This document shows positions 44,520 through 56,401 of a stretch of 64,000 nucleotides of DNA, in pieces (within the stretch, counting starts at the first letter, position 1; each line of letters begins with the position of its first letter). The stretch covers positions 1,080,748,119 through 1,080,812,118 of the forward strand of contig NC_056732.1 in the NCBI RefSeq assembly GCF_019279795.1. The letters run 5' to 3'. The DNA comes from Protopterus annectens (Eukaryota; Chordata; Ceratodontiformes; Protopteridae). The position numbers and the translations under genes are program-made. The notes beneath the pieces were generated by a model. That model was not told where the DNA came from. It did no database searches and saw only the letters and a program-made list of their open reading frames with translations.

Positions 44520-45983
44520 AAGGCTAACTGTAAGCAAAGAAAACACTTTCTTTTCTTAATAGTATTGTATCTGTGTTGCATGATTTTCTTTACATACTAT
44601 TTTTGGTATAATGGAAATTGTAAACAGGTGTTGTTTTTATTTTTTTCCCCTCTTCTCTTTTTCTTCTTTTGCAGTTGCGGCAAACATAGGCAATGTAATG
44701 ATTAACAAAAAAAAAAAAAGAAAGAAAAAGCCAGCCTGGTTAAGGGGACATGACAGAGCTCAAATTAATAAGCTTTTTTTCATTCTTGCATGGGGAAATG
44801 ACTGATTAAGGACCTTTAAATAAATAAAAAAATAATATTGAATATTATAAGTTTTTTTTCTAGCACTTGCAACTATGCATACTAAGTAGCATTTCTGCAG
44901 CTGCTCTTCATGTCTTCATGGAGACAATCTGATAAAGAGAAACTAGAGACAGTCTGGTGGAAGGGGGTTGGCTGTGGGAAAAGAAGAAAAAAGAACAGAG
45001 AAATTGACTAGACCATAATGTTCCCTGAAAACAATCAGTTTTTTTTTTCCAGGCGTGACAGCTTTAAAGATAACACAAAACCAGTTAGACTTGAAATAAA
45101 GTTCTCTCAGTTTTTTTTTTAATGCAATGGGGATACTAATATAAACAGGTGATTTTGTTTTATCTTGTTCACCCTTATTCTCTCTATTTTTCTTTGTTCA
45201 GTTTTGAGAAATGTAGGCACTGCAATGAGGAAAAATGAGAAGGGGAGGAGATGGGGAGAGTGGAAGGGCCTGGTTAAGAGAGTATGACAAAAAAAATCAG
45301 TGCGCTTTTCCCATGCTTGCATAGAGTAATTACTGGGTAAAAGCCCTAGGTGTTATCCAGTAACAAGTTTATTCCAAAGCATATAAATGAAAAAGAATAT
45401 TGAATATTATAAGGCTTTTTTTCTGATAAATAAGGTACCCTTATCTGTTTTGTGTCTGGTTTGCATGTCATTAGAAGACAATTGGTAAAGAAAAATGGCT
45501 TGGAGTAAGTGTTTACTGAAAACATTCAAGTGTTTTCTCAACTGGGAGAGTTATATAGATATATAAAAATCAAATAGGACTTACTGTTACATGGGCTGTA
45601 CCATGTGTCTTAACATAACTAACCTTTCTTTTTGGTTAACTTTAGCCTGTCTGTGTAGTTATCAACTTAGAACTTATGTTCTTATAAGGAAGCAAAAACT
45701 TCAATATTTGAAGATGTACATAGTTTTGTGTGTTATTGTAAAGTTCATAGTTTTTAGGAGGGTTTTTTTTAGGGGGGGTGTGTCTGTTCTGTTCATGGGC
45801 TTTCAACAAAACAAAAAGTTATGTAAGATGTGACATAGGTGCAAACAGATATGAAATGAAACAACTGTATAAAAGATGAATCTGTCGAAGAGTATATACA
45901 TGTAACATAAAAGCTGGAACAAGACATTTAGCAAAAGAGCAGTTATATATAAAAGGTGGTAATAATAACTATATAAGAAAATT
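44520..45983. repeat. L1 inter-ORF spacer with diverged ~560-bp direct repeats
   Basis: Unusually long spacer between L1 ORF1 and ORF2 (about 1.4 kb). ATATTGAATATTATAAG at 44835 recurs at about 45397. Flanking parts align too: GCCAGCCTGGTTAAGGGGAC (44729) with GGGCCTGGTTAAGAGAG (45268), and a Py-rich tract then GCAGTT before each. So two diverged copies of a unit of about 560 bp lie here. Short frames are not coding. Confidence 0.6.
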
Positions 45984-48960
45984 ATGCTCTCTGTAATGTT
46001 TTTCAATCTGAATGGTCTTAGAGGTAATATAAAAAAGAGTCTTCTTCTTCTTCTTTCGGCTGCTCCCGTTAGGGGTCACCACAGCAGATCAACTGTTTCC
46101 ATTTCTTCCTGTCCTCTGCATCTTGCTCTGTCACACCAACCGCCTGCATGTCCTCTCTCACCACATCCAGAAACTTTATCTTAGGCCTTCCTCTTTTCCT
46201 GTTACCTGGCAGCTTCATCCTTAGCATCTTCTTCCCAATATACTCTGCATCCCTCCTCAGCACATGTCCAAACCAACGTAATCTTGCCTCTCTGGCTTTG
46301 TCTCCAAACCTTCCAACCTGGGCTGACCCTCTAATATATGTATTCCTAATCCTGTCCATCCTCGTCACACCCAGTGGAAATCTTAACATCTTCAACTCTG
46401 CCACGCCAAGCTCTGACTCTTGCCTTTTTGTCAATGCCACTGTCTCTAACCCGTATAACATAGCTGGTCTCACTACCCTCTTGTAGACCTTCCCTTTCAC
46501 TCTTACTGGTACTTGTCTGTCACAAATCACTCCTGACACTCTTCTCCACCCACTCCATCCTGCCTGTACTCTCTTCTTCACCTCTCTTCCACACTCGAAC
46601 TATATTAAAAATGTAGAGTGCAAATAGCTATGCTACAGGAGATACACCTGGAAAGAGCCGAACATGTGAATTTGATAAAGAAAGATTTTCAGGGTGGTTA
46701 TTCAGTGAAATATTTATGGCAAATGAAAAGAGGAGTACTTGTATTAATTGCAAGAGGACCTCCAATAGTGATAGAAAAAGAAAAAAAGATAATAATGGAA
46801 GATACATAGTACACAGGGGAAACTGGCTAGGGAGGAAAATTACACTGGCATGCATTTACCTCCCCCCTAAAACTGCTATAATGGAGCTTAAGAAAATTCT
46901 GGGAGAAATAAATCAGCTTTCAGCAAGGAATATTACTTACAGGAGGAGACTGGAATTTGGTTTGCAACAGTGAAGATGTGTCTGGGGGGGGGGGGGCCTA
47001 GAAGGGAAAATATAACAAGGGAGGGTAGATGTTTGAAGAAATTTATGAAAATGTTTGGCATGGAAGATGTGAAGTCAGTACTAGGAGTTCGGAGTTAATT
47101 TACATATTACTCAAAGAGATACAAAAACCGTGCTAGGCTAGATAGATTTTATATCTCACAGGAACATGTGCATTTAACTGAAGGTCTTGAAATGCACCCA
47201 ATAACTATTTCAGATCATGCACTAAAATAAAATGCAAGGTATATAAAAGAAAATGAGACACTGGTGCTTCACCACCTACTGGTTGAAAAGAGAGGAATTT
47301 AAGGAATGGGAGCTAATAGAGAAGATAGGTTTATCTTCTGAAAACATAGTTAAGGAGTGGGATAAAATTAAAGTGGAGTTTAAAACTAGGTTGGAAATAA
47401 AAGAAAGGGACACATGGTTAAACAGTAACAAGAATTATTTAGAGGAATTGAAAAATGTTAAAATATTGCAAAATAGGGGGAATGTCTCAGAACAAGAAAA
47501 AGAGCAACTGCAGAATGCTAAACAGAAAATAAGTGATTATCTCGATAATATGCATGAGTTTAGAAAGAATGCTGTTAAGCAACTGTTTTTTTTGTGATAA
47601 TAATTCTAGAGCACAAAAACTTCTAGCGGAACAACAAAGGCAACAAAAAGTGGAAAAGGCAGTCACCGAGCTTAGGGAGCCTATAACAAGGAAAATAACA
47701 AGAAACCCTGTAAAAGTATTAGAAATATTTCAGAAAATTTATGAAAATTTGTATAAAGCAGAAAAATATGGAAATTAAGAAATGGTACAAATGGAAATGT
47801 TTATGGAAGAATTAAATATGCCAAAGTTAGAGGTAGTGGAGGCTCAATTACTTACAGTTAGGATAGGAGGGGATGAGATAAAAATGGCTATGTATAACCA
47901 ATCTACAGGAAAGTCCCCAGGAATATATGGTATTCCTGTGGAAGTTTGGAAGTTAGGAGGGAAAAACTGATAAGGATCTGGAAGGTTTTAACAGTATTTT
48001 AAGAGGAGGAGAAGTAACAGCATCCTGGAAGAAGGTGGTGGTAACGATAATACCTAAAGACGGTAAAGTTCCATCAGATCCAGCTTCATACAGGCCCATT
48101 TCAATACTAAACCATGATTATAAATTGTTTATGTCTATAATGGCTATAAGAATGGCAAAAGTGATACCAAAATTGATAGGTATGGATCAGTGTGGTTTTG
48201 TGGTGGGGAGGCAAACATTTGACAAAATTAACAGAACACTGATGATCCAGAGGGAAGCAGAATGTAAGAAAATATCACTTTTATTGGTGGATATTGATGC
48301 AGAGAAAGCATTTGCAGGGTAGATTGGGACTTCATGAGCAGGGCAATGGAAGCATTTTCTTTCCCTGATAAAATTATAAGGTTGATTAAAAGAATATATG
48401 AGGGATCGGAGGTGTGAATTAAAGTGGGTGGGGTCATCTCTGATAATTTCTGCTTGAATAGAGGAATCAGGGAGGTTTGCTCACTTTCCCCTTTGTTGTT
48501 TGTGTTATATTTAGAACCACTGGCAAAGAAAATAAGGGACTCAGAAATTCAAGGATATAATTTGAATGGTAGTCAGGAAAATCTGGCTCTATTTGCAGAT
48601 AATATTATTTTAAATATCATAAAACCAGAAAAGGACATTACAGTGTTGTGGAGCATTTTAAGACAATTTCAATTTTTCTCAGGATACAAAATTAATGAAG
48701 CTAAAACAAAGGCAATAGCGGTCAATTATGCACCCACACATGAACTGGTCCAACAATATAATATGGGGACATGATAGAATGAAGTATTTAGGAGTATGGA
48801 TTAGAAATTACTCTGTGGCAGCAACTAAGGGTATGTGGGAAGATACTAAACAGAAGATAATACAAAAATTGATAAACTGGAAGATTTGTTATATGGATAT
48901 GGATACTAAGATACAAGCCATTAAAATGTTTTTAGTCCCTTTAGTCTTATACACAGGTCA
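45984..48960 (+). pseudogene. L1 ORF2: endonuclease and reverse transcriptase, broken
   Basis: Start MLSVMFFNLNGLRGNIKK (45984), interrupted by the RTE fragment, then KIAMLQEIHLERAEH (46625 onward; LQE catalytic block of the L1 endonuclease) and IYLPPKTAIM. The RT region has KKVVVTIIPKDGK (48030), ASYRPISILNHDYKL, QCGFVVGRQT, LLLVDIDAEKAFAG (DAEKAF block) and LFADN at 48591-48605 where (Y/F)ADD is expected, so the second catalytic Asp is Asn. Frame breaks occur at about 46970, 47090, 47595, 47775, 47970, 48320 and 48775. Dead. Confidence 0.85.
46041..46597 (-). mobile_element. RTE-type LINE fragment, 3' end of ORF and tail
   Basis: Minus strand. The frame 46581-46069 (170 codons) is open: RRVSGVICDRQVPVRVKGKVYKRVV-type start, MLYGLETVALTKRQE, LRWFGHVLRRD, and RKRGRPKIKFLDVVREDM, the usual C-terminal signature of RTE-group LINEs. 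The 3' end has CTGTGGTGACCCCTAACGGG and an (AGA)n-type tail at 46041-46060. The RT core is absent, so it is 5'-truncated. Inserted into L1 ORF2; TATAAAAAAG / TATATTAAAAATG flanks may be a worn target duplication. The same tail occurs on the SINEs at 22.0 and 25.4 kb. Confidence 0.88.
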
Positions 48961-49200
48961 TAGGTTCATAGGTTAGTACTAAGCTAACTGCCCTTGCGAG
49001 CCATTTTAAGCTTAGCCAATTATCCCTTGTGAGACTCAAACCCTGCACCTTGTGTTTGTAAGGCAAACACCTTAACCATTAGGCCACCCTCCCAACTAAA
49101 ACATACATCTTCAATTTGTTAAGCTTTCACCAGTGATGAGCATCAAACCCTGCACCTTGTGCTTGAAAGGCATACCTTAACCACTGTACCATCAGACTTT
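48961..49200 (-). mobile_element. Dimeric tRNA-like SINE with CR1 3' tail
   Basis: Minus strand, inserted in L1 ORF2 with target duplication CAGGTCA (48954-48960 and 49201-49207). Two tRNA-like units of about 60 bp follow one another: TGGTACAGTGGTTAAGG with GCAGGGTTTGATGC, then TGGCCTAATGGTTAAGG with GCAGGGTTTGAGTC (box A and box B style). The 3' part (48961-49020) reads GGCTAAGCTT ... TAGCTTAGTACTAACC and ends in AACCTATGAACCTATGA, closely matching the CR1 copy B 3' end (59230-59282). So the SINE carries a CR1 tail. Confidence 0.85.
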
Positions 49201-49766
49201 CAGGTCAGGCATACTTTTATCAACCGGAGGAGAAGTTGTGGATAGCAATTAAAAAAGAGTTGAAGAATTTTATCTGTGAAGGGAAGACAGCAAAGGTCAA
49301 GTGGGATAAGTTGATTCTACCAACAGAACAAGGTGGACTAGGATTACCAATCTGAGGGGGTATTTTAGAGCAACACAGTTAAGGCTCTTATACATAGCAC
49401 AAGCAGAAAACTATAAGTGGAAAGGAATGATGCTGACACAGGGAGGAAGCTCAAGAAATAAGGAGAGATAGGGACTTTGGATGCAGACTCTTAAGGAGAA
49501 CAAGCAAAATCATACAGAGTATTATATTCATAAAACAGCAGGGAGTATTCTAAGAACCAAACCAGCACGAGAATGGAGAAAAGAGGTTTTGCCAATAGGG
49601 CTGACTGTGGTCAGGGATACAGATAACAGACAAGAGGGGGATAGAATTTATTAGAGAAATCTGGCAAAGGAACCAAGGTATTGGGAGCAAATAACTAGAA
49701 AGGGAAATTCAATAGAATGGGAAGAGGCCAAGAATTTATTTGGACTGCAGGTTTGTCCACCTTGTT
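49201..49766 (+). pseudogene. L1 ORF2 C-terminal part, before CR1 insertion
   Basis: L1 sequence resumes after the SINE. Broken frames hold KGRQQRSS-type basic stretches and end with a WEEAKNLFGLQ segment at about 49725-49753, then CR1 copy B's array starts. The L1 continues at 59283. Confidence 0.6.
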
Positions 49767-52700
49767 CTGCCTGTTTTATTCTGCTATTACCTGTTTTTAC
49801 TGTTTTTAATAGCTTGAATTGTTTATTGCACTTGCTTGTTTAAGTTTTGCTTAAAAGTTAAACAACAGGCTAATACACTCAAGTGTACTAGCTTTTGATA
49901 GCATTTAGTCGAAAAACACAGCATTTATTGTATTTTCTGCCTATCTGAAAAAACTTGAAAAAAAACAAAAAAATACTCTTGTTTTCCATACTTTTCTAAT
50001 AGTTTGTTCCAGTGATCAGATTTTGCTGATCCCTGGGCTTTGTCTTGGTTCCTGTTTTCTCCATTTTCCTTGTTTGGTCAAGGGGTAGTTTCTTTACTCA
50101 CTAGTGGGAGTAGGGAGTACTGAGCTGCCTGTTTGTCCTCAGAGGAGTGGTTTAAGGCAGTAACTTGTAGTTTATTGGCCATTTTGGGTCATTTCCTGTC
50201 TTTTCCAGCCCCTGCTATAAAGCACACTTTGGCGGGCTTTTCTGGCTATAGAGAACTCAGCACAGCTCCTCGTGGTGTCCAGCAGAGTTCCTAGAGCAGC
50301 AGAGACCAGAAAAGACAAACTTTCCAGATTCTAAGTATTTTTTCTGCATTTCGACTTTTTAAGCCTTTCGATTGCTATTTCTGCCTGTTTTATTCTGCTA
50401 TTACCTGTTTTTACTGTTTTTAATAGCTTGAATTGTTTATTGCACTTGCTTGTTTAAGTTTTGCTTAAAAGTTAAACAACAGGCTAATACACTCAAGTGT
50501 ACTAGCTTTTGATAGCATTTAGTCGAAAAACACAGCATTTATTGTATTTTCTGCCTATCTGAAAAAAAAACTTGAAAAAACAAAAAAATACTCTTGTTTT
50601 CCATACTTTTCTAATAGTTTGTTCCAGTGATCAGATTTTGCTGATCCCTGGGCTTTGTCTTGGTTCCTGTTTTCTCCATTTTCCTTGTTTGGTCAAGGGG
50701 TAGTTTCTTTACTCACTAGTGGGAGTAGGGAGTACTGAGCTGCCTGTTTGTCCTCAGAGGAGTGGTTTAAGGCAGTAATTTGTAGTTTATTGGCCATTTT
50801 GGGTCATTTCCTGTCTTTTCCAGCCCCTGCTATAAAGCACGCTTTGGCGGGCTTTTCTGGCTATAGAGAACTCAGCACAGCTCCTCGTGGTGTCCAGCAG
50901 AGTTCCTAGAGCAGCAGAGACCAGAAAAGACAAACTTTCCAGATTCTAAGTATTTTTTTCTGCATTTTCGACTTTTTAAGCCTTTCGATTGCTATTTCTG
51001 CCTGTTTTATTCTGCTATTACCTGTTTTTACTGTTTTTAATAGCTTGAATTGTTTATTGCACTTGCTTGTTTAAGTTTTGCTTAAAAGTTAAACAACAGG
51101 CTAATACACTCAAGTGTACTAGCTTTTGATAGCATTTAGTCGAAAAACACAGCATTTATTGTATTTTCTGCCTATCTGAAAAAAAACTTGAAAAAAAAAA
51201 AAATACTCTTGTTTTCCATACTTTTCTAATAGTTTGTTCCAGTGATCAGATTTTGCTGATCCCTGGGCTTTGTCTTGGTTCCTGTTTTCTCCATTTTCCT
51301 TGTTTGGTCAAGGGGTAGTTTCTTTACTCACTAGTGGGAGTAGGGAGTACTGAGCTGCCTGTTTGTCCTCAGAGGAGTGGTTTAAGGCAGTAACTTGTAG
51401 TTTATTGGCCATTTTGGGTCATTTCCTGTCTTTTCCAGCCCCTGCTATAAAGCACGCTTTGGCGGGCTTTTCTGGCTATAGAGAACTCAGTACAGCTCCT
51501 CGTGGTGTCCAGCAGAGTTCCTAGAGCAGCAGAGACCAGAAAAGACAAACTTTCCAGATTCTAAGTATTTTTTTCTGCATTTTCGACTTTTTAAGCCTTT
51601 CGATTGCTATTTCTGCCTGTTTTATTCTGCTATTACCTGTTTTTACTGTTTTTAATAGCTTGAATTGTTTATTGCACTTGCTTGTTTAAGTTTTGCTTAA
51701 AAGTTAAACAACAGGCTAATACACTCAAGTGTACTAGCTTTTGATAGCATTTAGTCGAAAAACACAGCATTTATTGTATTTTCTGCCTATCTGAAAAAAA
51801 AAACAAAAAAATACTCTTGTTTTCCATACTTTTCTAATAGTTTGTTCCAGTGATCAGATTTTGCTGATCCCTGGGCTTTGTCTTGGTTCCTGTTTTCTCC
51901 ATTTTCCTTGTTTGGTCAAGGGGTAGTTTCTTTACTCACTAGTGGGAGTAGGAAGTACTGAGCTGCCTGTTTGTCCTCAGAGGAGTGGTTTAAGGCAGTA
52001 ACTTGTAGTTTATTGGCCATTTTGGGTCATTTCCTGTCTTTTCCAGCCCCCTGCTATAAAGCATGCTTTGGCGGGCTTTTCTGGCTATAGAGAACTCAGC
52101 ACAGCTCCTCGTGGTGTCCAGCAGAGTTCCTAGAGCAGCAGAGACCAGAAAAGACAAACTTTCCAGATTCTAAGTATTTTTTCTGCATTTTCGACTTTTT
52201 AAGCCTTTCGATTGCTATTTCTGCCTGTTTTATTCTGCTATTACCTGTTTTTACTGTTTTTAATAGCTTGAATTGTTTATTGCACTTGCTTGTTTAAGTT
52301 TTGCTTAAAAGTTAAACAACAGGCTAATACACTCAAGTGTACTAGCTTTTGATAGCATTTAGTCGAAAAACACAGCATTTATTGTATTTTCTGCCTATCT
52401 GAAAAAACTTGAAAAAAAACAAAAAATACTCTTGTTTTCCATACTTTTCTAATAGTTTGTTCCAGTGATCAGATTTTGCTGATCCCTGGGCTTTGTCTTG
52501 GTTCCTGTTTTCTCCATTTTCCTTGTTTGGTCAAGGGGTAGTTTCTTTACTCACTAGTGGGAGTAGGGAGTACTGAGCTGCCTGTTTGTCCTCAGAGGAG
52601 TGGTTTAAGGCAGTAATTTGTAGTTTATTGGCCATTTTGGGTCATTTCCTGTCTTTTCCAGCCCCCTGCTATAAAGCACGCTTTGGGGGGCTTTTCTGGC

Positions 52701-55105
52701 TATAGAGAACTCAGCACAGCTCCTCGTGGTGTCCAGCAGAGTTCCTAGAGCAGCAGAGACCAGAAAAGACAAACTTTCCAGATTCTAAGTATTTTTTTCT
52801 GCATTTTCGACTTTTTAAGCCTTTCGATTGCTATTTCTGCCTGTTTTATTCTGCTATTACCTGTTTTTACTGTTTTTAATAGCTTGAATTGTTTATTGCA
52901 CTTGCTTGTTTAAGTTTTGCTTAAAAGTTAAACAACAGGCTAATACACTCAAGTGTACTAGCTTTTGATAGCATTTAGTCGAAAAACACAGCATTTATTG
53001 TATTTTCTGCCTATCTGAAAAAAAAACTTGAAAAAAAAAAAAAAATACTCTTGTTTTCCATACTTTTCTAATAGTTTGTTCCAGTGATCAGATTTTGCTG
53101 ATCCCTGGCTTTTGTCTTTGTTCCTGTTTTCTCCATTTTCCTTGTTTGGTCAAGGGGTAGTTTCTTTACTCACTAGTGGGAGTAGGGAGTACTGAGCTGC
53201 CTGTTTGTCCTCAGAGGAGTGGTTTAAGGCAGTAACTTGTAGTTTATTGGCCATTTTGGGTCATTTCCTGTCTTTTCCAGCCCCCTGCTATAAAGCATGC
53301 TTTGGCGGGCTTTTCTGGCTATAGAGAACTCAGCACAGCTCCTCGTGGTGTCCAGCAGAGTTCCTAGAGCAGCAGAGACCAGAAAAGACAAACTTTCCAG
53401 ATTCTAAGTATTTTTTTCTGCATTTTTGACTTTTTAAGCCTTTCGATTGCTATTTCTGCCTGTTTTATTCTGCTATTACCTGTTTTTACTGTTTTAATAG
53501 CTTGAATTGTTTATTGCACTTGCTTGTTTAAGTTTTGCTTAAAAGTTAAACAACAGGCTAATACACTCAAGTGTACTAGCTTTTGATAGCATTTAGTCGA
53601 AAAACACAGCATTTATTGTATTTTCTGCCTATCTGAAAAAAAAAACTTGAAAAAAACAAAAAAAATACTCTTGTTTTCCATACTTTTCTAATAGTTTGTT
53701 CCAGTGATCAGATTTTGCTGATCCCTGGGCTTTGTCTTGGTTCCTGTTTTCTCCATTTTCCTTGTTTGGTCAAGGGGTAGTTTCTTTACTCACTAGTGGG
53801 AGTAGGGAGTACTGAGCTGCCTGTTTGTCCTCAGAGGAGTGGTTTAAGGCAGTAATTTGTAGTTTATTGGCCATTTTGGGTCATTTCCTGTCTTTTCCAG
53901 CCCCCTGCTATAAAGCACGCTTTGGCGGGCTTTTCTGGCTATAGAGAACTCAGCACAGCTCCTCGTGGTGTCCAGCAGAGTTCCTAGAGCAGCAGAGACC
54001 AGAAAAGACAAACTTTCCAGATTCTAAGTATTTTTTTCTGCATTTTCGACTTTTTAAGCCTTCGATTGCTATTTCTGCCTGTTTTATTCTGCTATTACCT
54101 GTTTTACTGTTTTTAATAGCTTGAATTGTTTATTGCACTTGCTTGTTTAAGTTTTGCTTAAAAGTTAAACAACAGGCTAATACACTCAAGTGTACTAGCT
54201 TTTGATAGCATTTAGTCGAAAAACACAGCATTTATTGTATTTTCTGCCTATCTGAAAAAAAAAACTTGAAAAAACAAAAAAATACTCTTGTTTTCCATAC
54301 TTTTCTAATAGTTTGTTCCAGTGATCAGATTTTGCTGATCCCTGGGCTTTGTCTTGGTTCCTGTTTTCTCCATTTTCCTTGTTTGGTCAATGGGTAGTTT
54401 CTTTACTCACTAGTGGGAGTAGGGAGTACTGAGCTGCCTGTTTGTCCTCAGAGGAGTGGTTTAAGGCAGTAACTTGTAGTTTATTGGCCATTTTGGGTCA
54501 TTTCCTGTCTTTTCAGCCCCTGCTATAAAGCACGCTTTGGCGGGCTTTTCTGGCTATAGAGAACTCAGCACAGCTCCTCGTGGTGTCCAGCAGAGTTCCT
54601 AGAGCAGCAGAGACCAGAAAAGACAAACTTTCCAGATTCTAAGTATTTTTTTCTGCATTTTTGACTTTTTAAGCCTTTCGATTGCTATTTCTGCCTGTTT
54701 TATTCTGCTATTACCTGTTTTTACTGTTTTTAATAGCTTGAATTGTTTATTGCACTTGCTTGTTTAAGTTTTGTTTAAAAGTTAAACAACAGGCTAATAC
54801 ACTCAAGTGTACTAGCTTTTGATAGCATTTAGTCGAAAAACACAGCATTTATTGTATTTTCTGCCTATCTGAAAAAAAACTTGAAAAAAACAAAAAAATA
54901 CTCTTGTTTTCCATACTTTTCTAATAGTTTGTTCCAGTGATCAGATTTTGCTGATCCCTGGGCTTTGTCTTGGTTCCTGTTTTCTCCATTTTCCTTGTTT
55001 GGTCAAGGGGTAGTTTCTTTACTCACTAGTGGGAGTAGGGAGTACTGAGCTGCCTGTTTGTCCTCAGAGTAGTGGTTTAAGGCAGTAACTTGTAGTTTAT
55101 TGGCC
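49767..55105 (+). repeat. 615-bp tandem array (8 full + 1 partial) upstream of CR1 copy B
   Basis: Units start (CTGCCTGTTTTATTCTGC) at 49767, 50381, 50998, 51613, 52221, 52837, 53456, 54075 and 54691; spacings are 608-619 bp and the ninth stops after TTTATTGGCC at 55105. Units differ mainly in the length of an A-rich tract and at a few single bases (TAACTTGTAG or TAATTTGTAG). Each full unit has TTTATTGGCC followed about 45 bp later by a TATAAA box (for example 50171-50180 and 50216-50221). The array is followed without a break by the CR1 anchor and ORF1. Homologous, diverged sequence lies upstream of ORF1 in copy C. Confidence 0.95.
50171..50221 (+). promoter_or_regulatory. CCAAT-inverse plus TATA box in the array unit (representative)
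   Basis: TTTATTGGCC at 50171-50180 and CTATAAAGCAC with TATAAA at 50216-50221, spaced as in Pol II promoters (CCAAT near -80, TATA near -30). The pair recurs in every full unit, for example TTTATTGGCC 50786-50795 with TATAAA 50831-50836. Promoter activity is inferred from motif spacing and position upstream of ORF1. Confidence 0.5.
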
Positions 55106-55405
55106 TAAGCAGGTTTAAACTATTCGGGCTACCTAAAGTCCACTCTTCAAATTTTCCCTTAAAACTACCTTCCTCGAACTATACTACTGATCAAATCAGC
55201 GTATCCTATAACTAAAAAGATCATCTCTACTTGACTCCAAGTAGACTATTCTCTATCTGTTAAACCTAGCACTTGCTCCTACAGTACTTATTACCTTGAT
55301 ACGGCACTCTTGTCATAGATAGTACCCCAAAAAGGCAACCCCCCATTTCTCGGTCACCCACGTCCCCCGGAATCTTTTTTAAAGTTTTTTGTCTATCCTT
55401 CTAGT

Positions 55406-56372
55406 ATGTCGAGGGATCAGTTGCTAGTGTCCTCTCCTGCTCAGCTGGTGAACCTGGGAATATTGAGGCAATGTTACAATTGCCTCATGTACACAGACAA
55501 CCCTCTCCTCCTCCCACAAAACACAAATACATGCGAGAGATGCAACTATACGGCCAAACTGGAGGCTGAGCTCTCTCAACATAGGACTGGCAAGACCAGT
55601 CAGGAGGAGAAGGTTACCACACACACTATAGACCCAGTCTCACATAGTACCATTACAACCTCAAATCATACACATAAACACACAAAGACATACTCGAGGC
55701 TCTGATCAAAAATCTACCAAAACAGCAGAGGCCACCAAAGCAGACACCCAAACAACCACCACCTCAGAACACAACACCTGCAACACATAGACCTCACAGT
55801 CAGAGTGTCAAACAGTCACAGCCCTTAAGGCCAAACACAATGCCAGACACACTAGTCATTGGTGACTCCATAGTCAGACACACTGGCGTCCGCTCACCAG
55901 ACTGAGTAAGGAGAAGGTCACAGTAAGCTGCCTGTCGGGCGCTAGAATCCGCCACATAACGCAAGCACTCAGGTCTCTCAACAGCAGGTACAAATATGAC
56001 TCAGTCATTGTCCACGCTGGTGTAAACGACCTGAGACGTACCTCCTTGGACTACATGAAAAGAGACATTGAGGAGCTCTCTGATTATGTAGCCCAGGCAG
56101 GTATGACCCTGACCTTGAGCAGTATCCTACCTTCACCAAGAATGATGCCACAATACAGAGATAAGATGTTCAGCTTTAACAATTGGCTTAAACACTGGTG
56201 TCATTCAAAGAGGATCCAGTATCTGTCTGCCTGGGATGACATGCTGTACAAGCCACGCTGCTTCAAGGGACGGCTTGCACCTGTCACCCTGGGATTCGGA
56301 TATTGGCAAAGGCTCTTGCCACCCCATAGTGCCTTTTTAGGCAAGGCTCAAATTCTAAACCTACCACCCTAG
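55406..56372 (+). pseudogene. CR1 copy B ORF1: Cys-rich domain plus SGNH-type esterase, frameshifted
   Basis: MSRDQLLVSSPAQLVNLGIL begins at 55406; CYNCLMYTDN and CERCNYTAKLEAE form the paired CxxC blocks. The frame stops at 55705 and continues in another phase (NLPKQQRPPKQTPKQ) to VIGDSIVRHTG at about 55855-55887 (Ser nucleophile block intact) and a stop soon after. The VNDLRRTSLDYM block at 56026-56060 lies in the next open frame (56046-56372 and upstream), which ends APVTLGFGYWQ and a GKAQI segment. Two or more single-base shifts break the protein. Confidence 0.8.
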
Positions 56373-56401
56373 AACACAAAAAAGGAAAAAAACTAAGGGT
56401 A

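Noticed and set aside
46148-46486. Plus-strand frame of 112 codons
   Set aside because: It is the antisense of the RTE ORF fragment at 46069-46581, whose motifs are clear.
49767-55105. CRISPR-like or centromeric satellite reading of the long array
   Set aside because: Units are 615 bp with no spacers, and the array joins a CR1 5' end whose homologues in copy C also carry related sequence, so a LINE 5' array explains it better.
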